Shown here piece by piece: positions 44,885 through 55,171 of a stretch of DNA of 64,000 nucleotides. How positions within the stretch are numbered: position 1 is the first letter of the stretch; each line of letters starts with the position of its first letter. The stretch lies in the NCBI GenBank assembly GCA_003184365.1, contig NKYR01000121.1:1-64000 (forward strand), given 5' to 3'. The notes under the pieces were generated by a model that was given only the letters and a program-made list of their open reading frames with translations, was not told the DNA's origin and did no database searches. Made by a program: the position numbers and the translations under genes. Source of the DNA: Evernia prunastri. Lineage: Eukaryota > Ascomycota > Lecanoromycetes > Lecanorales > Parmeliaceae.

Positions 44885-45314
44885 TGGATGTTCGGCTTTG
44901 TATTGATGCTTCTTCTCGGTATAAAGGACCTCTGGAAAGCTAGCGGTTAGTGCTAGATCCAAGCGTGTGATTATAGGAGCTTTACCTGGAGAACATTCCG
45001 GTTAGGGCGCGTTCCGAGCCATTGAGTCTTGAACCTTGGATCAAACGGGCTTCAGAGCGCTGGCACGGCAAGAGGTAGAACCTGGTGAGACGTTCTGAGC
45101 TCTACGCACCTTGCGGAGAAGAAAGTGTAGAAATTTGGTTGTTGGTTCCCAGCCTCCTCCCGGCATTTTAGCCGAGCTTGTCATGCCATTCACTCATTTA
45201 GTAGGGCATATAAGGATACCTTCAGGGGAGCTCTGAGATTGAGAATCCAAGCATCCTATACACATCATCACTCCTTTATATCTGATCGTTCCAACAGAAA
45301 GACTCTGATAGAAA

Positions 45315-45761
45315 TCAGTTAAGGGTGTTAGAAGACTTAGCAAAAGTCGCGGATTGTTCCTGGAACTCTAAGGCAAGCCTTTTTTGTCGCAATATGACCA
45401 TATTCAAGATAGACGAAGACGAATATGGCGCATTGTGAAGAAAGCTTCGAACGTAAGGGATCTTCATAGTTTCAGCCAGTTTGACGATCTCTGGAACCTC
45501 TCTGTGTAGCTTGCCTGTACCGAAATCAAGTACCTTACTACCATAATCATTGACGTCCTCGACGAATTCGAGCAAGATGCCCATTACAGAGTAGTCACCT
45601 GAGGGAAAAGTGAGGGATGTGGGTGTTGATTGGAGTCGTTGGGTTGAGGAGAACCATAGGCTTTTGTTTTGCTGTCTGTGTGTTTGCTCGAAACGGGAAT
45701 TGAACCAGCACATCGCGTCTGGCGGTCTTGATAATGTCTTATACGCATTGCCAGACGCCAT
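45315..45761 (-). CDS. Hypothetical, perhaps BTB-related fragment
   Basis: One frame of 148 residues, start MASGNAYKTLSR. TTTTCCCTCAG before GDYSVMGILLEFVED resembles an intron acceptor, so the first third may not be coding. The second part (MGILLEFVEDVNDYG, then VPEIVKLAETMKIPYVRSFL) recalls the second half of fungal BTB proteins, where a strip of residues follows the YTGxY motif, but key BTB motifs are missing. It may be a relic. Confidence is low. Confidence 0.3.
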   Translation of the reverse strand: MASGNAYKTLSRPPDAMCWFNSRFEQTHRQQNKSLWFSSTQRLQSTPTSLTFPSGDYSVMGILLEFVEDVNDYGSKVLDFGTGKLHREVPEIVKLAETMKIPYVRSFLHNAPYSSSSILNMVILRQKRLALEFQEQSATFAKSSNTLN

Positions 45762-46152
45762 GTTCCCCCTTCCAAAGAGGATGGACCGCTAGTCAGTCAT
45801 AGCAAGAATATCCAGGGCAGGGGCGTGGTCGGGAGCAATAATGCCGCTTCTATCCCTATGGCTTCCTTCGACTATTCTCGGCACTCATGATTCGGTAATT
45901 CCTCCTGTTAGCTCTCCTGCTTCAGAAAATAAGACCTGTATCCTCTACGGAACTAGTGAATCAGGTGACGAACCAAGCCAAAAGATAAACAAAGGGCAAG
46001 CAACCGAGAATTACGATGCGGAGCATTGCTCTTGCACCTAGTTCTATTTAGAAAAGCATTCCAAGGTACCCTACATCTTTGTTGTAACATGCAAATTTTC
46101 CTACCTCACACAGCGAGACTTGCATGGAAGAGTGCCACTGGTACTCACTTCA

Positions 46153-48475
46153 CTACAAGCCCGTCTTCTCTGCCGAGTGCCGTGACTTCAACCCGACATT
46201 GAAATCCGAGATCCAGAATCCATTCATAGCATATATCTCCATCGGCTTTTCCGGGGTTTCGATTCTCATCTCGAACTGCCTGAAAAGCTACGGCCACAGT
46301 GACGTTAGTCCTATCTTTGAGGTTACCATTAGAAGCCTCAAGCATTTACCTCTGTGAGAGCTTTACTCATCTCCACGATTGCAAGGTTCCTTCGAGAAGG
46401 CGTCAGCAGACGAACTATGACAACCCTAGATTCGCAAAAACAAACTTCCCAAGGCATAGACGCCTGCTGGCTCCCCATCCAAGCTCGACTTTCTCGAACC
46501 TTTTCACCTGTTCCTCGCCTTCAAGCCACCTCTCCGGTCGAAACATGGCTGCGTCACTACCATATATGCTTGTTTGTCGGTTTATCGAATACGTGAGGCA
46601 GCCTGATTTGAAGTCGCCTGAGATCAGAATCCGAGGCGTGAAGCGAGAGAGAAAGCAGTTATTACTAGACGGCAGGACTCACCTATTTCAGTTCCCTCAG
46701 GAAGATAATGGCCACAAATCCGCACACCACCTGAGGGGACTATGCGTGGCATCACAAACGGAATCGGGGGTCGACTAATGAGTCAGCGTGCATCATGCCA
46801 CGGACCAATGCAGTACGCAGCAGTCTTTTAACGCGAGGAAATCCACGTTAAGATTGCAATTGATCAGGCTGCCGCTTGAGCGACCTTTCTTAGCCATTCG
46901 AGTAAAATTCGGCTCCCAAAAAGACGTGGGGACGATGAAGTGGTAACGATTTTGAACTCAACTTGGGGGACTTACAGGCGTACGGCTTCCTTTAGAATTG
47001 CCGATAGATACGGAACATGTTGCTTTACCTCATTATATTGAACCGGGTTAGACAGAAGATGTGCTTTTTCTGCAGCATCGATCTCCTCAAGCAGTCGGTT
47101 ATAGACCACGGGGTTCGTGATCACCAATAGTATCACCATCGTTAGCGTTGTCGAGGTTGAATTGGATCCTACGAGACTACACTTGATCAGCGTCAGTGTA
47201 TCGATATATGCCAGCCGCCATACTAGGCACCCCAAAGTTCGCTCTTCACCCTCTCGTGCGGTATCCCCTTGTTATGCAGATCTCGATAGTCGAGAAAGCC
47301 CTGGACAAGGTCCTTATGGCTCAGACCAAGCCCATGATCTTGCAATCGGCTGTCAACAACATCTGACGCCGTCTGTGCGAACATTAATATCATAGGACCA
47401 GTCTCAAGCTTGAGTCAGATATCAATACCTTTCTGAGATCCGCAATGACACCTTTTGCTGATATTCTAGCAAGAGCAGGTCCGATACCTAAGCTGTTCAA
47501 TGCCACCATGAAGGAAGGCCAAGTCACAGGTATACTGCTTATTGCCGAAGCCCGTTTAATCCCTTCGAGCAATGGGGCAAGCTTTTCACCATGACGGATG
47601 TAGTCTGACAATTGTTAACTTCGCTTATGGTCTCCTCCGCTCACGGCTTCGTTTACCAAAAGAATGACTAAACGCCTTTTTCACGCTTTGTCAGCAAGCT
47701 CGTTGAAGGAAGCTAGAGGCACGGACCATTGTAGTAATGAAGTCCATGGGAAATGACTCCAGGTACTTTGCTAGATCGCAGGTCCTTCCGACATTGGCGT
47801 AGCGGGTGCGTAATACATCCACAAGCTCCAAAACGATTGAATCCATTGCGGACTCATTTTTGAGTATTGCAGCCAAGGAGTACTTACACAATCAATGATC
47901 AGTACGGCTCTACCAGTAATAGTGCGAGGAATTGCCGAACCGCAGGCGTTAGACATTTTTTTATCTCGTCGTGAGCTTTATTGCTCCCCTCCTCGGACGC
48001 TATAAAGACTCCTCCCCAGGCTTCCTCGAGCGGCTGACTGAAGATTGCCCTCTCCCAGCTGTATATCTGGTGCGCGAAAGCCGAGTCATTGACGAGCACT
48101 CGATTGGGTGCCGCCCGATAGATTGGCCCTTTTTCACTCAACATCTGCCACAAGAGCCTGTTACAGCACCTTTCGGTGGGAGGAGCCAGCTCACCATACT
48201 TATCATGCAGACTTGAGAGGATGGTATGCTCTTTCCCGCTGATCGACTGCTGATATTGCCATAGCTTGCTGACAGAGGCAAGAACAGGCCCAGGTATCTT
48301 GCTGTTTACGATCAGACCTGAAGAGTTGCATACACCTAAGACGGGTACTTTACCTTAACGGGTGAAAGTAGCGGGTCCTGATTATGGAATATAGTAGTAT
48401 CAGGCCGAGAACAACGACTGGGAGTTGGAAGAGAGGTACGAAGGATACATCGCCGAATATACTCGCTGATAACAT
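46153..48475 (-). CDS. Cytochrome P450, pisatin demethylase-like
   Basis: ER-anchored P450 of the fungal pisatin demethylase type, substrate unknown. About ten exons. Those I placed run 48475-48354, 48301-48195, 48128-47941, 47882-47727, 47675-47645 (31 nt) and 47604-47429, in phase to that point. Start MLSASIFGDV and an N-terminal helix (VVVLGLILLYSII). Then HPLSKIPGPVLAS, HDKYGPIYRAAPNRVLVND, AYSLAAILKNESAMD, YIRHGEKLAPLLEGI, I-helix LVGSNSTSTTLTM, K-helix KEAVRLRPP, RICGHYLPEGTEIG, RPERWLEG, heme loop LGWGASRRLCLGKNLAIVEM, and tail ISDFNVGLK. The heme exon lies 400 bp beyond what first looks like a truncation at EAVRL. All motifs are present, so it appears functional; it stands alone. Confidence 0.8.
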
Positions 48476-49400
48476 TCTGGTTGCGAATTGGGAAGTTTTC
48501 TGTGTGTTCGTGGTATCTAGTTTTTGGACACAGAATTAAACGTTGAAAAGCAATGGAAGAGAGCCTTTATAAGTCGAGATAGCTGTGAGCTGGACATTGC
48601 GTCAATAATGTCAATGGCGCATGGAAAAAAATTGTGTCGGCACAAAAAAGCTGCGCCTGCAGGATGGTGCAGTACAGCATACCGAAATGACTGGATGCGA
48701 TGCACGGCTGTGTCATGATGAAGATGTCATTCCGTGAATGCCGCGATCCAAGACGCGGCCTCACCACCGTTGCGTCGCTCGATAATGATTCTATGAAAAC
48801 CACACTTCCCGAGTGTTTCCGATGCAGGTAATCGTGTTGATGGCTTATTGGTGTCTGCAACTTGATCTAGATTCAATAGGTCGGTGATATCGTTACAACC
48901 CCCTTTGGTACAGTTATAGGTATACCCTCTCCTCGGCTATATGAAAATAGAATAATTACACGCGTGTACTTCGTAGCGCTAAAATCTCACCAAGCCCTCC
49001 AAAGTCTTAGGGCCCCGTTCGACAAAGAAGTCTATGCCCCGGAGTATCTACACTTCGCGTAAGAAATCTTCGAAGTCCAGTCGTCTAATACGTAACATAT
49101 AGAGAACATCGAAAGATGCTTATAAATCGAATCGAGATTAATATTTTTACGTATATCGATTTACGTGATAATTAATATATAATCGATTTGTTATAAGAGA
49201 ATCTGTTTCGCTTATTCTATATTTACTCAAGTTTAGTATTTTATTTTTTAGTCTTTTTTATACTTACTAATATTAGATATTCGTTTTTAAGTTAAGTATA
49301 TATAATTTATTATTACGATATAATATTAAATAATCTATAATTACTAGATAAAAGATAATAACTTAGTATATAATTTAATACTCGACTTTAAATTAATATA
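48476..49400. other. Intergenic grading into an AT-rich, RIP-like tract
   Basis: 48476-49080 has normal composition and no supported gene; it should hold the P450 promoter. From about 49090 to 49400 the sequence is strongly A/T-rich with TA steps, like the tract at the window start, and ends abruptly at a short repeat at 49405. Confidence 0.5.
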
Positions 49401-49404
49401 TAAT

Positions 49405-49589
49405 TGTCAGGGAACGAGGCTTGATAAGAGGAATCTCATTCTCTATGGCTAGGACTAAGGTAAAGGCCAAGACGAAAGATGAGGAAACAAGAAAGAACGG
49501 GGGATGCGAGCAGCCCTTAAGGGGCTGTCGCCTAGATCGTCGGCTATCGCATAGATTAACCTGACTAGACTGAGATCCACACCATGACA
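49405..49589. repeat. 185-bp TGTCA-ended short repeat, copy 3
   Basis: Same sequence as 726-910 apart from a few bases. It abuts AT-rich sequence on the left and the same cassette that follows copy 1 on the right. Confidence 0.6.
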
Positions 49590-50059
49590 GTAGCTCCCCC
49601 TTCAAAGGCTGAGCTCCTGCGAAGCAGACAAAGGATGTAGACAAGGCGAAGGTAAAGACGAAGGCGGAGACAAGGCGAGGGCGGAGGCGAAGACTAAGCG
49701 CGGCGAGCAAGCGAGGCGAGAAAGGCGAAAACTGGACGAGACACAGGCGAAGATTAGGCGGGCGAGAGGAGGATTAGACGAAGGACGAACGCGAGGCGAG
49801 ACCGGAGACGAAGGCGAAGGCGAAGGCGAAGGCGAAGGCGAAGGCGAAGGCGAAGGCGAAGGCTAGAAGAAAGAAATCCAAAAAAAAATTTCTTGTCAGG
49901 TTCGACCCTTTCACAGACCATAGATACATACGTATCTAGGGTCTTGGTCAAATGGCCGACGAGTATCCTTTGCGGCTACCGCATGTACGTATGTAGGCTA
50001 CACTCTTCGTAGTATAGATACCGACATACTAGCATGCTACCGCATATGCCTATGGGACC
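49590..50059. repeat. Composite repeat cassette, expanded GAAGGC array
   Basis: Matches 911-1199. It carries an extra purine-rich segment (49664-49805) absent from the first copy and a longer array of GAAGGC units (49810-49863). It is cut at 50059 by a single N, which joins it to LINE sequence. Confidence 0.55.
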
Positions 50060-50060
50060 N

Positions 50061-50604
50061 TGGAGAAGACAAGATGTCAAGCATATCCTCCTCTTCTGTC
50101 CGAGATCGCGGGAGGATAAACCACGGCTACTTGCGGAGGCGGGTACCAGGGACTTCCAGACAATGCTGACCACGACCAAAGGGATCCGGGTAGCGGCAAG
50201 GTGGATGGTTAACTCCGGCTGGTTAAACAGCTTCGAGTTGGCCAGCGAACAACTCCAACGGTCAAGACTACCCCTCGGGGTAGAGGAGACCATTAAGCCC
50301 AAAAAGGGCGCACGAAGAAGCGATCGTACCCGCCTCTAGAGGCGGGGGCGATCAGAGATACAAAAGTCAGAGAATAGAAGAGTCGGCGCAAAGAAGTAGA
50401 GAGATGTGCGGTGGTGTAATAGGGCTCCTAAGGAGCACAGCAGAAGGGAGAGCGTACTGTTTAGTTGAAGTTTTTGTCCAGAGGTTCGCCCTCAGGTTTC
50501 TTCAACGCCCAGCCGTAAAGCTGGTTCAGCGTTAATGTTACCCTCATTAGCTTACATCAAGTAGCTAGCATAGGCGTATAAAACAATCAATCAATCAATC
50601 AATA
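50061..50604 (+). mobile_element. Non-LTR retrotransposon (Tad-like LINE), 3' end
   Basis: 50061-50339 encodes the C-terminus of a LINE polyprotein: DVKHILLFCPRSREDKPRLL, the conserved HxLLxCP end motif, then AARWMVNSGWLNSFELASEQ. A 3' untranslated region with AGTTGAAGTTTTTGTCC and a (CAAT)n tail at about 50584-50603 follows. The same 3' region and tail mark the insertion at 11671-11903, with clear divergence. The reverse transcriptase lies outside the assembled part, lost at the N at 50060. The target duplication cannot be judged because the flank is AT-rich and degenerate. Confidence 0.75.
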
Positions 50605-50908
50605 ATATTAATTATTTTAAATTATTTATAATCTTCGTAAGCGTGAGATTAATAATATAATTATAAACTAAGTAACGAATTTACTTTTAAATCGCTCGAT
50701 TAAGATTAAAACGTTAAATTATATCTTTAGACGTTCGAGTAAAAAATAATATTTCTTAAAATTAGACGTCTTTTTATTACTATTTTATTATCATAATAGC
50801 GATTTAATAAAAAAGTTTATAAGTCTTAAAATAAGATTTCTCGAAATAAAATACGTAGATAATATTAATCTTTTAATATTCGAGAATACGATCGACGAAT
50901 ATCTTAAT
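50605..50908. other. AT-rich, RIP-like tract
   Basis: Very A/T-rich, with stop codons in every frame. It separates the LINE tail from the next short repeat and resembles the tracts at 60-560 and 49090-49400. Confidence 0.5.
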
Positions 50909-51093
50909 TGTCAGGGAACGAGGCTTGGTAGAAGGATTCTCATTCTCTATGGCTAGGACTAGGTAGAATTCCAAGACGAAAGATGAGGAAACAAGAAAGA
51001 ACGGGGGATGCGAGCAGCCCTTAAGGGGCTGTCGCCTAGATCGTCGGCTATCGCATAGATTAACCTGACTAGACTGAGATCCACACCATGACA
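50909..51093. repeat. 185-bp TGTCA-ended short repeat, copy 4
   Basis: Near-identical to copy 1 (726-910), including its internal TTGGTAGAAGGATTC variant, so the two are closely related. Confidence 0.6.
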
Positions 51094-52127
51094 GTAGCTC
51101 CCCCTTCAAAGGCTGAGCTCCTGCGAAGCAGACAAAGGATGTAGACAAGGCGAAGGTAAAGACGAAGGCGGAGACAAGGCGAGGGCGGAGGCGAAGACTA
51201 AGCGCGGCGAGCAAGCGAGGCGAGAAAGGCGAAAACTGGACGAGACACAGGCGAAGATTAGGCGGGCGAGAGGAGGATTAGACGAAGGACGAACGCGAGG
51301 CGAGACCGGAGACGAAGGCGAAGGCGAAGGCGAAGGCTAGAAGAAAGAAATCCAAAAAAAAATTTCTTGTCAGGTTCGACCCTTTCACAGACCATAGATA
51401 CATACGTATCTAGGGTCTTGGTCAAATGGCCGACGAGTATCCTTTGCGGCTACCGCATGTACGTATGTAGGCTACACTCTTCGTAGTATAGATACCGACA
51501 TACTAGCATGCTACCGCATATGCCTATGGGACCATACTCATCGCAGCATGGATACCGACATTCCCTTCGGTATAGGAGGAGGTATGCTACTCTCCTCACT
51601 CCCCATAGTATCCCCCCTTTTAGGTGGCTGGTCCCCAGCCACAAAAAAGAAAGCCCCCTCCCCTTCTTGAAGCCCGATAGTGTAGGACCGAACGGACGCG
51701 AGGGACGAAAAAACTTGACGTGATTTCCGGGGAGGAGACGGAGGAGCAAAGGACGAGGCACGAGAGTTGACATAAGTGCCAGGGCGAGAACCAGAGGTTT
51801 TTGACACAAGTGTCAGAGCGAGGGCCAGAGCGAGGGCGAGAGCGAGGGCGAGAAAGAGGCGAGGACGAGGAGCGAAGGACTAGGCGAGATCAGGAAGCGA
51901 GATTACGCAGCCACAGCTAAGCTGCAACGAACGATGGTCGAACTAGATCAGGCGGAACAGGAGCGAGGACGGAAGGACGAGGCACGGGAGAATGAGGCTG
52001 GACTTGACGAGGGCTGGCATTTGGCCCAGACGAGGCGGGCGAGATAGGAAGACTTGGCGAGATCTGAAGCGGGATTACGTAGTTCAGCTGCTGCTGCAAC
52101 GTACGATAGTCGAACTGGATCAGGCGA
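51094..52127. repeat. Composite repeat cassette, second copy in the island
   Basis: 51094-51770 matches 911-1436 with the purine-rich insert also seen at 49664-49805. 51780-51960 holds a GAGGGCGAGAGCGAGG minisatellite not present at the window start. 51990-52127 matches 1441-1568. A single N at 52128 ends it and the next copy restarts inside the cassette. No gene is supported in it. Confidence 0.55.
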
Positions 52128-52128
52128 N

Positions 52129-52989
52129 CCCCTCTTGAAGCCCGATAGTGTAGGACCGAACGGACGCGAGGGACGAAAAAATTTGACGTGATTTCCGGGG
52201 AGGAGACGGAGGAGCAAAGGACGAGGCACGAGAGTTGACATAAGTGCCAGGGCGAGAACCAGAGGTTTTTGACACAAGTGTCAGAGCGAGGGCGAGAGCG
52301 AGGGCGAGAGCGAGGGCGAGAAAGAGGCGAGGACGAGGAGCGAAGGACTAGGCGAGATCAGGAAGCGACATTACGCAGCCACAGCTAAGCTGCAACGAAC
52401 GATGGTCGAACTAGATCAGGCGGAACAGGAGCGAGGACGGAAGGACGAGGCACGGGAGAATGAGGCTGGACTTGACGAGGGCTGGCATTTAGCCCAGACG
52501 AGGCGGGCGAGATAGGAAGACTTGGCGAGATCTGAAGCGGGATTACGTAGTTCAGCTGCTGCTGCAACGTACGATAGTCGAACTGGATCAGGCGAGCGGT
52601 CGGAGCGAAGGCACGGAAGGCGAGACACGGAAAGCGAGGCACGGATGCAGTTTATTGTCTTGCTGGACGAGAGACGCGGAAGGCGAGGCGCGGAAGGCGA
52701 GACACGGAAGGCGAGACACGGAAGGCGAGGCACGGATGCAGTTTACTGTCGTGCTGGACGAGAGACGCGGAAGGCGAGACACGAAAGGCGAGACACGGAA
52801 GGTGAGACACGAAATGCTCAATAAAGAGATCGAATCGTTGGCGGGACTGGGTTTTCAAGACCTGAAGGATTCCAGCATCAAGACCTGGAGAAAGGATACC
52901 AGCGTCGAGACCTGAAAGGATTCCAGCATCTTGCGAGGTTTGGTTTTCTACGCGTAGAAGCGTTAAACCGGTTGTTCGATCTTTCGTAA
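52129..52989. repeat. Composite repeat cassette, third copy
   Basis: 52129-52600 repeats 51660-52127 almost exactly. 52600-52810 holds a longer array of the GCGAGRCACGGAAG minisatellite than the window-start copy. 52810-52989 matches 1690-1872, including the GTTAAACCGGTTG palindrome. Confidence 0.55.
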
Positions 52990-53174
52990 TGTCAGGGAAC
53001 GAGGCTTGATAGAAGGATTCTCATTCTCTATGGCTAGGACTAGGTAGAATTCCAAGACGAAAGATGAGGAAACAAGAAAGAACGGGGGATGCGAGCAGCC
53101 CTTAAGGGGCTGTCGTCTAGATCGTCGGCTATCGCATAGATTAACCTGACTAGACTGAGATCCACACCATGACA
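52990..53174. repeat. 185-bp TGTCA-ended short repeat, copy 5
   Basis: Same element as at 726-910, and in the same context as copy 2 (1873-2057). It is followed by a short normal-composition stretch and then the assembly gap. Confidence 0.6.
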
Positions 53175-53207
53175 TTTTTCAACAATTATTGAAGTTATTC
53201 GAGCGAT

Positions 53208-53846
53208 NNNNNNNNNNNNNNNNNNNNNNNNNNNNNNNNNNNNNNNNNNNNNNNNNNNNNNNNNNNNNNNNNNNNNNNNNNNNNNNNNNNNNNNNNNNNN
53301 NNNNNNNNNNNNNNNNNNNNNNNNNNNNNNNNNNNNNNNNNNNNNNNNNNNNNNNNNNNNNNNNNNNNNNNNNNNNNNNNNNNNNNNNNNNNNNNNNNNN
53401 NNNNNNNNNNNNNNNNNNNNNNNNNNNNNNNNNNNNNNNNNNNNNNNNNNNNNNNNNNNNNNNNNNNNNNNNNNNNNNNNNNNNNNNNNNNNNNNNNNNN
53501 NNNNNNNNNNNNNNNNNNNNNNNNNNNNNNNNNNNNNNNNNNNNNNNNNNNNNNNNNNNNNNNNNNNNNNNNNNNNNNNNNNNNNNNNNNNNNNNNNNNN
53601 NNNNNNNNNNNNNNNNNNNNNNNNNNNNNNNNNNNNNNNNNNNNNNNNNNNNNNNNNNNNNNNNNNNNNNNNNNNNNNNNNNNNNNNNNNNNNNNNNNNN
53701 NNNNNNNNNNNNNNNNNNNNNNNNNNNNNNNNNNNNNNNNNNNNNNNNNNNNNNNNNNNNNNNNNNNNNNNNNNNNNNNNNNNNNNNNNNNNNNNNNNNN
53801 NNNNNNNNNNNNNNNNNNNNNNNNNNNNNNNNNNNNNNNNNNNNNN
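53208..53846. other. Assembly gap of 639 Ns
   Basis: All bases are N. Repeats lie to the left, so the gap probably hides more of the repeat island. Its true size is not knowable from the sequence. Confidence 0.99.
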
Positions 53847-53964
53847 ATGTTGAATCTATGGAGGAAGTGGCTGCAGGATGATGACCCCTCTCTGCCAAGC
53901 ACACTATGCTACATATGGCCATAGCAAGAAAGCACCTTCCAACTGCGTGTATCCCATACGATTA

Positions 53965-54344
53965 GAGGGATTTAGCACCCCCTGCACACTCTCTTCGCTT
54001 ATGTTCGCTTGGTTAGTCTCCGTACCTCCGGGAGTACTATTTCTTAGCTCGAGCGTATGATTTTTAGTCGTGTTTAGTACGCGTTGTGGAATATGCGCTA
54101 AGTATCTAGCGAAGATCTGACGAATCAAAACTCGTAGCGAGGTAATCAAACTCAAAATTCTACTCAGAGGGTGTATAAATCTATACACCCTCTGAGCAGA
54201 GTTTTAGTCTCGTTCTAAAACTTTAGCGAGATTACTAGCTAACCCGAACAGGTATCATTATTAGTATACCGCGTACCAAAACGCGACTATCCTCGGATAC
54301 CAGGCATTAGAACATACTTGTGTGCAGGGGGTGCTAAATCCCTC
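53965..54344. mobile_element. 380-bp TA-flanked inverted-repeat element (MITE)
   Basis: The first 25 bases, GAGGGATTTAGCACCCCCTG and five more, are the exact reverse complement of the last 25 (54320-54344). TA lies on both sides (53963-53964 and 54345-54346), the target duplication of Tc1/mariner and pogo/Fot1 transposons. The inside has no transposase; it contains a second palindrome at 54163-54196 (15 bp, 4-base loop, 15 bp). It is a non-autonomous element of recent date, judging by its perfect ends. Confidence 0.85.
54163..54196. repeat. 15-bp perfect palindrome inside the MITE
   Basis: CTCAGAGGGTGTATA, spacer AATC, TATACACCCTCTGAG. The 15-bp arms are exact and would form a strong hairpin. 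It may be the junction of a nested second element. Confidence 0.7.
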
Positions 54345-54346
54345 TA

Positions 54347-55171
54347 CTTACCCTAAGGTTTACTTGGAATTATAGAATTCGCACCAAAATCCACCCCGTC
54401 TAGAGTTTAGAAAAATGAAGTAGGTAACAAAAACACCATTCACGGAAACAGCATCCAGATAGAAGGGGGGATCACAGGGACAAGGACGTTAGGTAATCTT
54501 ACCATCCTTGTTTAGTAACGGAAATAAGGAGTGGTTAACGGCAAGCTACCACTGGTAGGAGCTAACCTAGCTGTTGCAAGGGTTACATTACGGGTTCTAC
54601 ACGTATTTCTCGTACAAAAACGCTGAAACTAACGACTTGATTTCTATCGATTCAAATAGCTCTATCGCTGCACGTAGTAATGGATTCACAATGCCCGGCA
54701 TGGATTACGAGGTAATGGAAATGAGCTGTGTTCAACTTCATCCAGCACGCCTGCTTCCCCGTGTTCCCGGCCACCTTCGCTGACTGCACCTTGCCCTACG
54801 GGTCGCAGTGGGTCGGTCCTGCAGTGGTAATGCCGCTCCGTCACCTTCGCTTAAACGGCCAACTACCTATAGTGACCTTCCGCAAGGAGGGTAGCTACGT
54901 CTTAACACAGATACCCTGGCAAAAAGGACCTTTCGGATAAGATCGCCTGCAAATCATTGCATCTCCGAGCCCGAGCAATGTCGTTCTAGCAGCTTATCGT
55001 TGGTGGAAAAGGAAGGTAAGACCTTGCATTCTCTCAAAACGCACAGGGTCCGCCGGTGTTATCCCTTGAGTACTCCGCTATGCTCCCCCACATATATACG
55101 TAGAGCGGTCGAGTCAAGCTTTTGTATCTCTCCCACTTTTTCGGTATTACTCAAACATTCGGCCTTCAAGT
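54347..55171. other. Intergenic, nothing recognised
   Basis: No gene supported between the MITE and the carboxypeptidase. Frames at 54574-54940 and 55000-55281 lack family motifs. The end of the interval should hold the carboxypeptidase promoter. Confidence 0.35.

Noticed and set aside
46972..47235. Truncation of the 46-48 kb P450 before its heme motif
   Set aside because: EAVRL is followed by a GTAAGT donor, and RPPIPFV, RPERWLEG and the heme loop are found in exons down to 46153.
53179..53922. Open frames across the run of Ns
   Set aside because: They exist only because N codons are not stops.
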